Positions 7,442 through 15,487 of a DNA stretch of 41,221 nucleotides are shown here, one piece after another. Positions within the stretch are counted from its first letter, which is position 1, and each line of letters starts with the position of its first letter. The DNA is taken from positions 67,730-108,950 of the forward strand of contig JAJRSF010000003.1 in the NCBI GenBank assembly GCA_024278935.1, given 5' to 3'. Under the pieces are notes generated by a model. It had not been told where the DNA came from and made no database searches. It saw nothing but the letters and a program-made list of their open reading frames with translations. Position numbers and translations under genes: made by a program. The DNA is from Candidatus Zixiibacteriota bacterium. Its GTDB lineage: Bacteria > Zixibacteria > MSB-5A5 > GN15 > FEB-12.

Positions 7442-8362
7442 TTATGATGCGAGATAAGCAATAATCCACAAAGTTGGGACAATAAAGATTAAGACGCTTA
7501 GTATCAGATAGTTACGAGGATTTTTTTGTGCCTCTTCTTCTACAAGAGGTCGTTTGCTGTTTGTGTGGATCAACATGATTTCTTCAAGAGTCGCCTTAAG
7601 CTCCGATGTATCAACAAACCTGTCTTTTGGATTTTTGGCGAGAAGTTTTGTTAAGAGGAGCGAAACAGCTTTATCGTTTGAACTATCACCAATTTCTGAG
7701 TAATCCGGACTATACTCTATTATTGCCTGAGAGAGTTTATCTTCGTTTTGCCCCTCAAAGGGAAGTTTCCCAATCAGAATTCGATAAGCAATAACACCTA
7801 GAGCAAAAAAGTCTGTCTGGAATGTTACGGGGTTGTTCTGCACTTGTTCAGGTGCTAAAAAGTGATACGCTTCATAGGGTGCGATAAATTCGGGAGAGTT
7901 TTGAAAATTCTCAAATGGAGATAGCCCAAAATCGGTCAGAACTGCCTGCCCATCATTTTTAATAATTATATTCGAAAGTTTCAAATTGCCATGATGGAGA
8001 TTTTCTCTATGAAGAGCCGAAAGACCATTGGTTATTTGTAGGAGTAGTTTCAGCAGACTTTCTTGACTGAATTCTTCCTGCTTTAAATATTTTTGTAATG
8101 GAGTACCCTCAAGATATTCGGAGACAATCTGAGTCGATTTTTCATTTTGTTCAACCGCTAAGACAGTGCAAAGATTTTTGTTTTTGATATCAATATATCT
8201 TTTAATCTTCGGCAGATCACGTTTGATAGAATCAGATGGTTTGAGCTGTTTCACTAACACCTGAATCTGTTTCTCAGAATCAAAGGCTTTATAAATAACC
8301 GATAAAACCGATTCGCCGATTTTATGCATATTTTCATACTGATGTATCATATTTGTATCCAT
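7442..8362 (-). CDS. Membrane-anchored protein kinase-fold protein, probable pseudokinase
   Basis: This 306-residue protein has a PknB-like kinase fold and one C-terminal membrane helix (about 283-305), with the kinase domain in the cytoplasm. Retained are the Lys of VLVK (K38), Asn131, the DFG motif (D144-G146) and APE (170-172). The glycine-rich loop is poor (KIGESVLSVIY). The catalytic HRD is HGN (124-126), so the general-base aspartate is Asn. By family knowledge this loss removes or strongly lowers phosphotransfer, so it may bind ATP and act as a scaffold or sensor. It lies between yraN and lon on the same strand. The next gap (7303-7441) shows no clear terminator. Confidence 0.82.
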   Translation of the reverse strand: MDTNMIHQYENMHKIGESVLSVIYKAFDSEKQIQVLVKQLKPSDSIKRDLPKIKRYIDIKNKNLCTVLAVEQNEKSTQIVSEYLEGTPLQKYLKQEEFSQESLLKLLLQITNGLSALHRENLHHGNLKLSNIIIKNDGQAVLTDFGLSPFENFQNSPEFIAPYEAYHFLAPEQVQNNPVTFQTDFFALGVIAYRILIGKLPFEGQNEDKLSQAIIEYSPDYSEIGDSSNDKAVSLLLTKLLAKNPKDRFVDTSELKATLEEIMLIHTNSKRPLVEEEAQKNPRNYLILSVLIFIVPTLWIIAYLAS

Positions 8363-8437
8363 ATCTATTAATAACGGCTATTTTAGGGTAAATCTTTATC
8401 TTTATTTTAAGAAGCAATTTACTATAGATTTCCAACT

Positions 8438-8821
8438 TTATTCCGACACATCAAAAGCATTTTCGTAATGCTCGAGGATACCATCAACAAAAGTGACAAC
8501 ATCAAAACGCATATCCAGCCCTGATAAATTATGTACAAGAATAAATTGCTATGCGGCAATTGAAAGGTTTTTGATTTTTCGCTTGTCTACTCGCTCTGAT
8601 GGATGTCCGAATTTTTTTGATGACGCCGATTTTACTTCGACAAAAATTAGAAGATTTTCTTTCTGCACAATCAAGTCGATTTCTTTACGACCTGCCTGCC
8701 AGTTTTTTTCGACTATCTTATACCCGTTCTCTTCGAAATATTTCCCGACAAGTTCTTCGAACTCTTTGCCACGAGCTCTGTTTTCTTTTGTATATGATTT
8801 TTTAAAGTTAGACGAGGTCAT
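8438..8821 (-). pseudogene. yraN: UPF0102/YraN family nuclease-like protein interrupted by in-frame TAG
   Basis: YraN proteins are small restriction-endonuclease-fold proteins, usually next to rnhB, of unsettled role. The frame from ATG 8819-8821 carries NRARGKEFEELVGKYF, then EIDLIVQKENLLIFVEVKS, the family's nuclease-like core. It meets TAG at 8549-8551 after KIKNLSIAA. The same frame continues 36 codons to TAA at 8438-8440 and gives the missing C-terminus, including LDMRFDVVTF and HYENAF. So one stop codon splits an otherwise intact gene. Causes could be a real nonsense mutation, read-through or a sequence error. The ATG overlaps the rnhB stop by 14 bases, supporting this start over an upstream Met at 8881. 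Confidence 0.85.
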
Positions 8822-9467
8822 ACTGATTGATAATGTCGGCAACTGGCTTAAAAGTTTTCCGATGAATATCTGTCGGACCAAATTCTTTTAACTCAGCAAT
8901 ATGGGCGGCTGTTGGATAGCCTTTGTGTTTTGCAAATGAAAATGATGGGTAGAGCGTTTGATAATGATCCATAATCCGATCACGGGTAACTTTGGCAACA
9001 ACCGATGCTGCCGCTACTGACTGGCAAAGCGCATCGCCACCAATAACAGCGTATTGTGGTTGCACAATTTGTGGGATTGGATAGTTGCCATCAACAATGA
9101 CAAAGTCAGGGTTCTCTGATAAATCAGAAACTGCTTTTCGCATTGCCATAAGCGAGGCTTGTAAAATATTTATCTTGTCGATATCTTCGTTGTCTAAAAT
9201 TCCAATAGCACAGACTAAACCAAGCTGAGCGATCTCATCAAAAATACGGTCACGCTTAGCAGGTGATAATTTTTTGGAATCGGTCAGACCTTCAATTATA
9301 ATATCATATGGTAAAATAACGGCAGCAGCTACAACAGGACCTGCCAATGGGCCACGTCCTACTTCATCAACACCACAAATAGAGTTGTACCCTTGAGAGT
9401 GCAAAGTAGTTTCTAAGTTTTCCATCATAGCGTTAAACTGGCTGTTTTTTTGATTTTTCATTTTCAT
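8808..9467 (-). CDS. rnhB: Ribonuclease HII
   Basis: A 219-residue enzyme that cuts RNA in RNA-DNA hybrids and removes misinserted ribonucleotides. The acidic active site can be followed: GVDEVGRGPLAGPVVAAAV with the first Asp and Glu, DSKKLSPAKRD, the Asp of VDGNYPIP, and the SVAAASVVAKVTRDRIM block with the last Asp. Length is normal. It precedes yraN, with a 14-base overlap, as in many bacteria. The expected upstream partner rplS is 1.7 kb away, separated by two plus-strand genes. Confidence 0.96.
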   Translation of the reverse strand: MKMKNQKNSQFNAMMENLETTLHSQGYNSICGVDEVGRGPLAGPVVAAAVILPYDIIIEGLTDSKKLSPAKRDRIFDEIAQLGLVCAIGILDNEDIDKINILQASLMAMRKAVSDLSENPDFVIVDGNYPIPQIVQPQYAVIGGDALCQSVAAASVVAKVTRDRIMDHYQTLYPSFSFAKHKGYPTAAHIAELKEFGPTDIHRKTFKPVADIINQYDLV

Positions 9468-9559
9468 CTACCTATATGATATTTTCTTTTGTCAAAACAA
9501 TCAACAAAATTATTTATATTATTGTTATCGGATAAAAACTGTTGTAATATTAGTCTGTT

Positions 9560-10159
9560 ATGAAAAAAATAAATAAACCTGAAAAAAGAGAACAGGCTGA
9601 TAATTTTGAATTTAAAATTGTAGCCGGGACTCTCAAGAATCGCACTATCAAAGCACCTAACTTAGGTGTTACTCGTCCGCCACTTACTCGGTTGCGGAAA
9701 TCTATTTTTGATTATTTGAAACCATATCTCGATGAGGCAAACTATCTCGACCTTTTCTCTGGCACAGGGTCGTACCTTTTTGAAGCAGTCTCGCGAGGTG
9801 TGACTAGTGCGACTGGCGTTGAGCTTGAAAAAGAGTTAGTTGATTCAATTATCAAACAAGCGAAAAAATTTGACATCGCCGATAGGCTTACATGTATGCG
9901 TGAAGATGTTTTCAAAGCGATACCTCGGCTTGAAAAACAGAAGCAGAAGTTCGACATCATCATGATAGCTCCTCCGCAATACAAAGGGATCATCGACGAT
10001 ACTTTGATGGCATTACGAGACCATCCGATAGTTACTGAAGAGCATCTAATTCTTTGCCAGCACGACACATGCGAATCTATCCGCCCTATCGACGGTATCG
10101 AAATTGTGCAGACCCGCAAATACGGCAACACAACTTTCACGGTCATGCGGTTGGGGTGA
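9560..10159 (+). CDS. rsmD: 16S rRNA (guanine-966-N2)-methyltransferase RsmD family
   Basis: A 199-residue Rossmann-fold methyltransferase expected to methylate G966 of 16S rRNA using SAM. Family marks are IVAGTLKNRTIKAP, RPPLTRLRKSIFDYL, the SAM motif LDLFSGTGSYLFEAVSRG and GVELEKELV. The catalytic motif IV, usually (D/N)PP(Y/F), reads APPQY (in MIAPPQYKG). The Asp-to-Ala change is a variant I associate with some RsmD groups, but it leaves activity open. The gene lies on the plus strand, divergent from rnhB, about 90 bases from its start. Confidence 0.88.
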   Translation: MKKINKPEKREQADNFEFKIVAGTLKNRTIKAPNLGVTRPPLTRLRKSIFDYLKPYLDEANYLDLFSGTGSYLFEAVSRGVTSATGVELEKELVDSIIKQAKKFDIADRLTCMREDVFKAIPRLEKQKQKFDIIMIAPPQYKGIIDDTLMALRDHPIVTEEHLILCQHDTCESIRPIDGIEIVQTRKYGNTTFTVMRLG

Positions 10160-10216
10160 TTGGAGCTCTTAATTCTAGAAGAATTATATACACCAATACA
10201 TCCTTCCGCCACTCCT

Positions 10217-10272
10217 CTCCGGCTTTAGCCGGAGTCCAGAATCAAGTGGGCGGCAGACGCCCTCGTCTGCCC
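10217..10272. repeat. Pair of short palindromes between rsmD and the beta-lactamase
   Basis: Hairpin one: CTCCGGC (10217-10223), TTTA loop, GCCGGAG (10228-10234). Hairpin two: GGCAGACG (10252-10259), CCCT loop, CGTCTGCC (10264-10271). Neither is followed by a T-run, so they look like dispersed palindromic elements rather than terminators. They sit directly before the beta-lactamase gene and may mark an insertion junction. Confidence 0.55.
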
Positions 10273-10297
10273 CATCAAAAACTGAAAAGAAATAATA

Positions 10298-11095
10298 ATG
10301 CGAATCAAACGAATAATTATAATTATCATCTTGATTTTATTTTCTATTAACTTCGCATCATCACAAGCAGAAACAAACGACAAAGATATTGCTACTGTTT
10401 TCAAAGAACAAGACGCGCGAGGCACAATGGTTCTTGTATCGCTCGATAATAAAACCAGATACATTCATAATTATAAAAGAGCTAATACGCGTCTCTCTCC
10501 CGCATCAACTTTTAAAATTGTTAATTCTATCATAGCATTAGAAGAAGCTGTTATACAAGACCAATATGAAATTATAAAATGGGATGGAACCAATCGATTG
10601 TACGATGCATGGAACAAAGACCAAAATATGAAAACTGCTTTTAAGTATTCCTGTGTTTGGTTTTATCAGAAACTCGCTAAAAAAATCGGCATTAAAACAT
10701 ATCTTAGTTATTTTGAACGATTCAACTATGGCAACAAACTAATCGGCGATAATGTCACCCAATTTTGGTTAGGTGAAGAATTAGAAATTTCAGCAATGGA
10801 ACAGATTGAGTTTCTTAAAAATATACATAAACAAAAATTTGATATATCAAAAAGAACCTATAAGATACTTCAAGAAATCATGCTTGTTGATAGTACAGAC
10901 AATTTCAAACTTTTCGCAAAGACAGGTGCCATCACTAGAAACGGGATAGGTCATGGCTGGTATGTTGGGTATGTGACGACAAAAGAGACGACATGGTTCT
11001 TTGCGACGAATATTTTAATAGATGGTATGAAAGATTTAGCAAAACGAATAGAAATCACTCATGCTGTATTAAAGAAAAAAGAAATTCTGAGGTAA
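10298..11095 (+). CDS. Class D (OXA-type) beta-lactamase
   Basis: A 265-residue secreted serine beta-lactamase. An N-terminal signal peptide (about residues 1-23) is followed by every class D motif at close to the standard spacing: S70-T-F-K73 (active serine and carbamylatable lysine), S118-C-V120, Y144-G-N146, a tryptophan in QFWLGEELEIS (W157), and K208-T-G210. It should hydrolyse beta-lactams in the periplasm. No BlaR/MecR-like sensor helices or regulator are nearby. The gene is divergent from its usual surroundings, lying between rsmD and rplS with palindromes upstream and a shared terminator downstream, consistent with acquisition. The substrate range cannot be read from the sequence. 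Confidence 0.92.
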   Translation: MRIKRIIIIIILILFSINFASSQAETNDKDIATVFKEQDARGTMVLVSLDNKTRYIHNYKRANTRLSPASTFKIVNSIIALEEAVIQDQYEIIKWDGTNRLYDAWNKDQNMKTAFKYSCVWFYQKLAKKIGIKTYLSYFERFNYGNKLIGDNVTQFWLGEELEISAMEQIEFLKNIHKQKFDISKRTYKILQEIMLVDSTDNFKLFAKTGAITRNGIGHGWYVGYVTTKETTWFFATNILIDGMKDLAKRIEITHAVLKKKEILR

Positions 11096-11160
11096 CTTAC
11101 TCTCTTGTTCTAAACTCAATTCGTCTTTAATATGTCAAACTACAAAATCACTCATACAAA

Positions 11161-11186
11161 AAAACGCCTGCGTTGGCAGGCGTTTT
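11161..11186. terminator. Bidirectional terminator between beta-lactamase and rplS
   Basis: AAAACGCCTGC (11161-11171) pairs with GCAGGCGTTTT (11176-11186) around GTTG. A-rich and T-rich flanks allow it to act on both strands, ending the plus-strand beta-lactamase transcript and the minus-strand ribosomal operon that ends with rplS at 11212. Confidence 0.85.
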
Positions 11187-11211
11187 AATTTTAGAACAAA
11201 TCAGAAAAATA

Positions 11212-11634
11212 TTATTTAGATTTATCTTCTGATTTTTTTGCTTCTGCTTTTGGAGTTGCTTTTGGTTTTTTCTCAGCAGCTTTTTGTGTATCAACAATTT
11301 TTTCTTTGATACGAGCAGATTTACCGGTAAGGTCGCGCAGGTAATACAATTTCGCACGACGAACTCTACCGGAACGTATTAGTTCAACTTTTTCAATATT
11401 AGGTGAATGAGATGGAAACACTCTTTCTACCCCAATACCATTGGACATTTTTCGAACAGTGAAAGTCTGGTTGGTTCCGCTTCCGCGTCTACCGATGACA
11501 ACACCCTGAAAGACCTGGGTTCTTTCTTTGTCACCTTCTTTGATTTTCACATGGACACGAAGAGTGTCGCCCGCGTTAAATTCAGGAATATCATCCCTCA
11601 TATAACTCTTCTCGATTTGGGCAATTCTTTTCAT
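11212..11634 (-). CDS. rplS: 50S ribosomal protein L19
   Basis: The L19 core (to about residue 115) is unmistakable: [49 protein letters not shown] and [14 protein letters not shown]. The 140-residue protein carries an extra Lys/Ala/Glu-rich C-terminal tail of about 25 residues, likely disordered on the ribosome surface. It is the last gene of the ffh-rpsP-khpA-rimM-trmD-rplS operon, 20 bases after trmD. The customary following gene rnhB is displaced. Confidence 0.97.
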   Translation of the reverse strand: MKRIAQIEKSYMRDDIPEFNAGDTLRVHVKIKEGDKERTQVFQGVVIGRRGSGTNQTFTVRKMSNGIGVERVFPSHSPNIEKVELIRSGRVRRAKLYYLRDLTGKSARIKEKIVDTQKAAEKKPKATPKAEAKKSEDKSK

Positions 11635-11654
11635 GAAATCATTCCTTTCAATCG

Positions 11655-12407
11655 CTATATTTTATTTCTTTTATTTTCAACAAATTTATGTTCATCTTCA
11701 GTTAAATCAGCATCAATCAAAAGATCAGGTCGATTCGTTAAACATTTTTTAATCGCTTCCGATCTTCTAAACTTTTTAATCTTTTTATGGTCTCCGCTTA
11801 ACAGTTCTTTGGGAACTTCAGCACCTTGGTACTCAGACGGTCTGGTATAACATGGGGTTCCAACAATCTGGTCCATGTATGAATCTTCAAGTGCTGATTC
11901 AAAATTTCCAAGCACTCTCGGAATCAACCGTCCCACTGCTTCAATCATTACCATCGCGGCAGGTTCACCGCCGGTTAAAATATAATCGCCGATAGAAAGT
12001 TCATCAATATCATACAATGTTAATATCCGTTCATCAACGCCAAGGTAATGTCCGCAGATAATCGTGAGTCGTTCACAAAGAGAATATTCTATCGCTGTTG
12101 GTTGACAAAATTGTTTTCCGGCAGCCGATGTGAGTATGATTTTTTCTTTATCGTTTTTGACATTTTCAGACTTATGATGATACCCAAGTGATTTTAAGCA
12201 GGCGTCGATCGGTTCCACTTTGAGAACCATGCCACCACCACCACCATATGGGGTTTCATCTACCGTCTGATGTTTGTCAAAAGCAAACTCGCGGAGATTT
12301 ATTATTTCGATGTCAAAGAGCTGTTTTTCAACCGCTTTCCCTATAAGTGACTGTTTCAGCGAGAGGCTAAAAAAGTCAGGAAAGAGAGTGATAATTTCAA
12401 ATTTCAT
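11655..12407 (-). CDS. trmD: tRNA (guanine-37-N1)-methyltransferase
   Basis: A 250-residue SPOUT-class methyltransferase that modifies G37 next to the anticodon to prevent +1 frameshifting. Recognisable parts are [11 protein letters not shown] at the start, [18 protein letters not shown], the knot segment [12 protein letters not shown] and [20 protein letters not shown]. It starts 15 bases downstream of rimM, and the order rimM-trmD-rplS is a conserved bacterial arrangement. Confidence 0.96.
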   Translation of the reverse strand: MKFEIITLFPDFFSLSLKQSLIGKAVEKQLFDIEIINLREFAFDKHQTVDETPYGGGGGMVLKVEPIDACLKSLGYHHKSENVKNDKEKIILTSAAGKQFCQPTAIEYSLCERLTIICGHYLGVDERILTLYDIDELSIGDYILTGGEPAAMVMIEAVGRLIPRVLGNFESALEDSYMDQIVGTPCYTRPSEYQGAEVPKELLSGDHKKIKKFRRSEAIKKCLTNRPDLLIDADLTEDEHKFVENKRNKI

Positions 12408-12422
12408 TTTTACCTAGCCGAC

Positions 12423-12935
12423 TTATTCTATGATACCGGCTTTATCAATCAGTACCAGTTTCTTATCTATATCAATCGACTTTACAAAATGTTTCACAGC
12501 CGGAAAACGAATAAGTTCTTTTGCCTCTGTCTCAATGAGATAGACATCGTTTGCCGGGTATTGTTCTACTTCTATAATTTCACCAATAGGTTCGTTTGTT
12601 TCAATACTTGCAACTTTACAACCTACTAAATCAAAAACATAAAATGATTCATCAGGCAACTCTTCTAAATCTTCTTTTAAAAGAGCGATCTCACGATTGG
12701 TAAAGACGGCAGCATTTTCAGGGTTGTTGACCCCTTTCAGTTTTACCACCGGACGGTTCCCTATAAGGACGGTTTTGATTACTTCAAACTTTTTCCACTT
12801 CGATTTACTCTTTACATAGAATTCATCCAAAGCTAAAAACCGTTCGATATCATCGCTCACCGGTGTAATATATAAATCACCGTTTAGTCCTCTGGAACGA
12901 CCTAGTTTGCCAATTATGATATAAGTTTCACTCAC
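12423..12935 (-). CDS. rimM: Ribosome maturation factor RimM
   Basis: A 170-residue 16S rRNA processing factor that binds S19 during 30S head assembly. The N-terminal RimM domain shows IIGKLGRSRGLNGDLYI. The C-terminal PRC-barrel includes DLVGCKVASIETNEPIGEI followed by YPANDVYLIE and the FPAVKHFV segment. It is closely packed between khpA and trmD. Confidence 0.93.
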   Translation of the reverse strand: MSETYIIIGKLGRSRGLNGDLYITPVSDDIERFLALDEFYVKSKSKWKKFEVIKTVLIGNRPVVKLKGVNNPENAAVFTNREIALLKEDLEELPDESFYVFDLVGCKVASIETNEPIGEIIEVEQYPANDVYLIETEAKELIRFPAVKHFVKSIDIDKKLVLIDKAGIIE

Positions 12936-12939
12936 GAGA

Positions 12940-13170
12940 CTATTCTAAAATTTCCAATACTGCTCTTTTACCTTGTCTTGCTGAAACAGCAGCAAGTAAA
13001 GTACGAATAGATTTAGCAGTTTGACCTTGTTTACCAATAACTTTACCAAGATCGCCTTCGCCAACTCTTAATTCATAGACAGTAGTACGGCTTCCTTCGA
13101 CTTCACGAATATCAACCGCATCAGGGTTATCTACTAACGATTTTACTATAAATCCGACAAAATCTTTCAT
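12940..13170 (-). CDS. khpA: KH-domain RNA-binding protein KhpA
   Basis: A 76-residue single KH domain. The GXXG loop is in VIGKQGQTAKSIRTLL, preceded by TVYELRVGEGDLG, the usual order for the KhpA (YlqC) family. KhpA binds RNA, often with KhpB, and affects cell size and ribosome-linked processes. Its place between rpsP and rimM is the standard one, four bases before rimM. Confidence 0.93.
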   Translation of the reverse strand: MKDFVGFIVKSLVDNPDAVDIREVEGSRTTVYELRVGEGDLGKVIGKQGQTAKSIRTLLAAVSARQGKRAVLEILE

Positions 13171-13276
13171 TTCAAGTACGTCCTTTTCAATTTGTGTATC
13201 AGGTATCGTTTGTATTTTTTTCTTAAACTCAACAAACTATAATTTTAGTCTTCCTGCTATTCAGCAGTTCACTCTG

Positions 13277-13768
13277 CTATTCAGCAGGTGCGTCGCCTTC
13301 GGTAGCTTTTGCTTCGGCGGCAGCTTTTGCTTCTTCAGCGGCTTTTGCTTTTGCAGCAGCAGCTTCTTCGGCTTCTTTTGCTTTTGCGGCGGCATCAGCT
13401 TCAGCAGCTTCGGCAGCAGCTAGGGCAGCTTTTTTAATTTTGCGAGTTTTCTTTTTACGTTCTTTGATAGTAGCTTTCAGTTCAATAGCGGAAACATCTT
13501 CACCCTTTTGAGCTTTTTCATATTTTTCAATAAAGCCAATTTGGGTTAGAAGAGCTTTTACAGTTGACGTTGGAGTAGCACCATCGTTTAACCAGAGTGT
13601 TAATTTTTCTTCGTTGATGCTCACTTCAGCCGGAACTTTGATTGGGTTGTATGTCCCAATGATTTCCAGAAAGCGACCATCGCGGGCACGGCGTGAATCA
13701 GCAGTAACAATGCGATAAAACGCTTGTTTCTTTTTGCCCATTCTGAGTAGTCTTACATTTACAGCCAA
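13277..13768 (-). CDS. rpsP: 30S ribosomal protein S16 with long Ala/Glu/Lys tail
   Basis: The S16 core (residues 1 to about 85) is clear: [36 protein letters not shown] and [17 protein letters not shown]. Most S16 proteins end near residue 80-90, but this one continues to 163 with a basic stretch and then a low-complexity tail of Ala, Glu and Lys, probably helical or disordered. Similar tails occur in some FCB-group bacteria. The ribosome binding site AAGGAGGT lies just before the ATG at 13766-13768. It follows ffh by 23 bases. Confidence 0.96.
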   Translation of the reverse strand: MAVNVRLLRMGKKKQAFYRIVTADSRRARDGRFLEIIGTYNPIKVPAEVSINEEKLTLWLNDGATPTSTVKALLTQIGFIEKYEKAQKGEDVSAIELKATIKERKKKTRKIKKAALAAAEAAEADAAAKAKEAEEAAAAKAKAAEEAKAAAEAKATEGDAPAE

Positions 13769-13791
13769 TTAAATGACCTCCTTAAAAGTTT

Positions 13792-15114
13792 TTAGAAACG
13801 AGGCATCCCACCGGGGATTCCACGCATCTTCTTTTTATTAAAATTTCCAAACATTTTTTGCATTTGAAAAAATTGCTTCAGCAACTGGTTGACAGATTGA
13901 ACCGTGTTACCGGAACCTGCAGCAATTCGTTTTTTTCGAGAACCATCAATTACTTTTGGGTTTTGTCTTTCATAGGTAGTCATCGATTTTATAATCGCGA
14001 CCATCCGTTCCATACCCCGTTCATCGATTTTTACACCTTTGAGAGCTTTATTCGCACCCGGAATCATTCCGAGAATTGATTCAAGCGGTCCCATTTTTTT
14101 AAGCTGTTCCATTTGAGTCAGGAAATCTTCAAAATCAAATTTTTGTTTGAGAAGTTTTTCCTGCATCTTGGTAGCTTGTTCTATATCAATATTTTCTTGT
14201 ACTTTTTCTACTAAGGATAATACATCGCCCATGCCTAAAATCCGAGTTGCCATACGTTCGGGATGGAAGATTTCCAGGTCGGAAAGTTTTTCGCCGGTCG
14301 ATGCAAGCTTTATCGGACAACCGGTTACTTCACGGATCGAGAGTGCAGCACCACCACGAGCGTCACCATCCATTTTGGAAAGGACAACACCGGTAATATG
14401 TAAAAGGTCATTGAAAGATTGTGCCACATTAACAGCGTCCTGCCCAGTCATCGCATCGGCGACAAGCAGAATTTCATCAGGCTTGGTTTTTTGTTTTATC
14501 TCGTCAAGCTCCGCCATTAGTTCATCATCAACATGCAAACGTCCGGCAGTATCTAAAATTACTAAATCAATAAAATTCTTTTCGGCGTACTTGACCGCTG
14601 CATAGCAAATTTCAGGAGGTGTTTTTCCTTCGAGGAAAAAATGTTCGACCTGAATAGAGTCTGCTAAAACTTTGAGCTGTTTTACCGCAGCCGGTCTGTT
14701 ATTATCGGCAGCTACAAGAAGTGGTTTTTTCTTTTTCCGTTTGGCGTCAAGTGCAAGTTTGCCGGAGAGTGTTGTTTTACCTGAGCCTTGCAGACCGCAG
14801 ATCATATATACAGATGGTGTTTTTGTAATTGGAGCGACAGGAACTGCTTTGGTTCCCAGGAGTTTGACCATTTCGTCATGGACAACTTTTATAACTTGTT
14901 GTGATGGGTCGAGTGCTTTGAGAACTTCGGTACCGACAGCTTGTTCTTCGACTGCTTTGATAAAGTTTTTGGCGACTTTATAGTTTACGTCTGCTTCAAG
15001 GAGAGCTTGACGAACTTCACGCATAGCATCTTTGATATTCTTTTCAGAAAGGATACCTTTTCCGCGTAGCTTTTTAAAAGCGGAGTCTAATTTGTCAGTT
15101 AACGATCCAAACAT
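13792..15114 (-). CDS. ffh: Signal recognition particle GTPase Ffh (SRP54)
   Basis: A 440-residue protein that binds signal peptides of nascent membrane proteins and 4.5S RNA, and docks with FtsY. The N domain is followed by the G domain (GLQGSGKTTLSGKLA, DTAGRLHVDDELM, SKMDGDARGG), then the methionine-rich M domain with GPLESILGMIPG and SRKKRIAAGSGNTVQ for RNA binding. It ends in the typical Met/Lys/Gly-rich tail. It heads the ribosomal operon. A short inverted repeat, ATCACAC/GTGTGAT (15129-15151), lies just upstream of its start. Confidence 0.97.
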   Translation of the reverse strand: MFGSLTDKLDSAFKKLRGKGILSEKNIKDAMREVRQALLEADVNYKVAKNFIKAVEEQAVGTEVLKALDPSQQVIKVVHDEMVKLLGTKAVPVAPITKTPSVYMICGLQGSGKTTLSGKLALDAKRKKKKPLLVAADNNRPAAVKQLKVLADSIQVEHFFLEGKTPPEICYAAVKYAEKNFIDLVILDTAGRLHVDDELMAELDEIKQKTKPDEILLVADAMTGQDAVNVAQSFNDLLHITGVVLSKMDGDARGGAALSIREVTGCPIKLASTGEKLSDLEIFHPERMATRILGMGDVLSLVEKVQENIDIEQATKMQEKLLKQKFDFEDFLTQMEQLKKMGPLESILGMIPGANKALKGVKIDERGMERMVAIIKSMTTYERQNPKVIDGSRKKRIAAGSGNTVQSVNQLLKQFFQMQKMFGNFNKKKMRGIPGGMPRF

Positions 15115-15487
15115 TTCTTTCTCATCTTATCACACCTATTTAAAGTGTGATTAAAAAACAGCATCGCGAGGAGTCCGAAATGGCAACGTGGCGATCTTAG
15201 ATTTCTAAGATTAAAAAACCACACCCAACTATTGGTACTTTGGTTCGCAATGACTATCCTACGCAGTAATCTAAAGATTTGCATAGAACGCAGTTATTCT
15301 CATTCAGCCTGAGCAGCCTAAGCTGATGCAACTGATTTAGCCCAACAATATAGCAAAATTCATATTTTAGGCAAGTGATTAATTCGCAAAAACGAGCTAT
15401 TGTTGAAAGTGGCTATCACGCTTAAGCTGCTGTCTAGCACGTTATTATGAGATTCTCAACTTATTTCGAGTTCAGAGCCGTTTTCTC
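15115..15487. repeat. Gene-free stretch with degenerate dispersed repeat
   Basis: No gene is supported. It contains two small hairpins (15129-15151; ATCTTAG/CTAAGAT at 15194-15211), each followed by GATTAAAAAAC. Between and after them are pieces resembling a common bacterial intergenic repeat: a GCGAGGAG ... ACGTGGCGATCT stretch at about 15165-15197 and GTTCGCAATGAC at about 15243-15254. This looks like a decayed repeat element of about 130 bases. The rest, to 15487, shows nothing I can name. Confidence 0.45.

Noticed and set aside
8549-8551. TAG in yraN as pyrrolysine
   Set aside because: No Pyl-associated gene or context is visible, and the neighbouring interruptions are TAA, which pyrrolysine would not explain.
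10298-11095. BlaR/MecR-type sensor instead of a beta-lactamase
   Set aside because: The protein has only a signal peptide and no sensor transmembrane or protease part; all class D catalytic motifs are present.
15099-15284. Open frame upstream of ffh on the minus strand
   Set aside because: Composition is that of the degenerate intergenic repeat, and it overlaps the ffh start in another frame. Not a gene.
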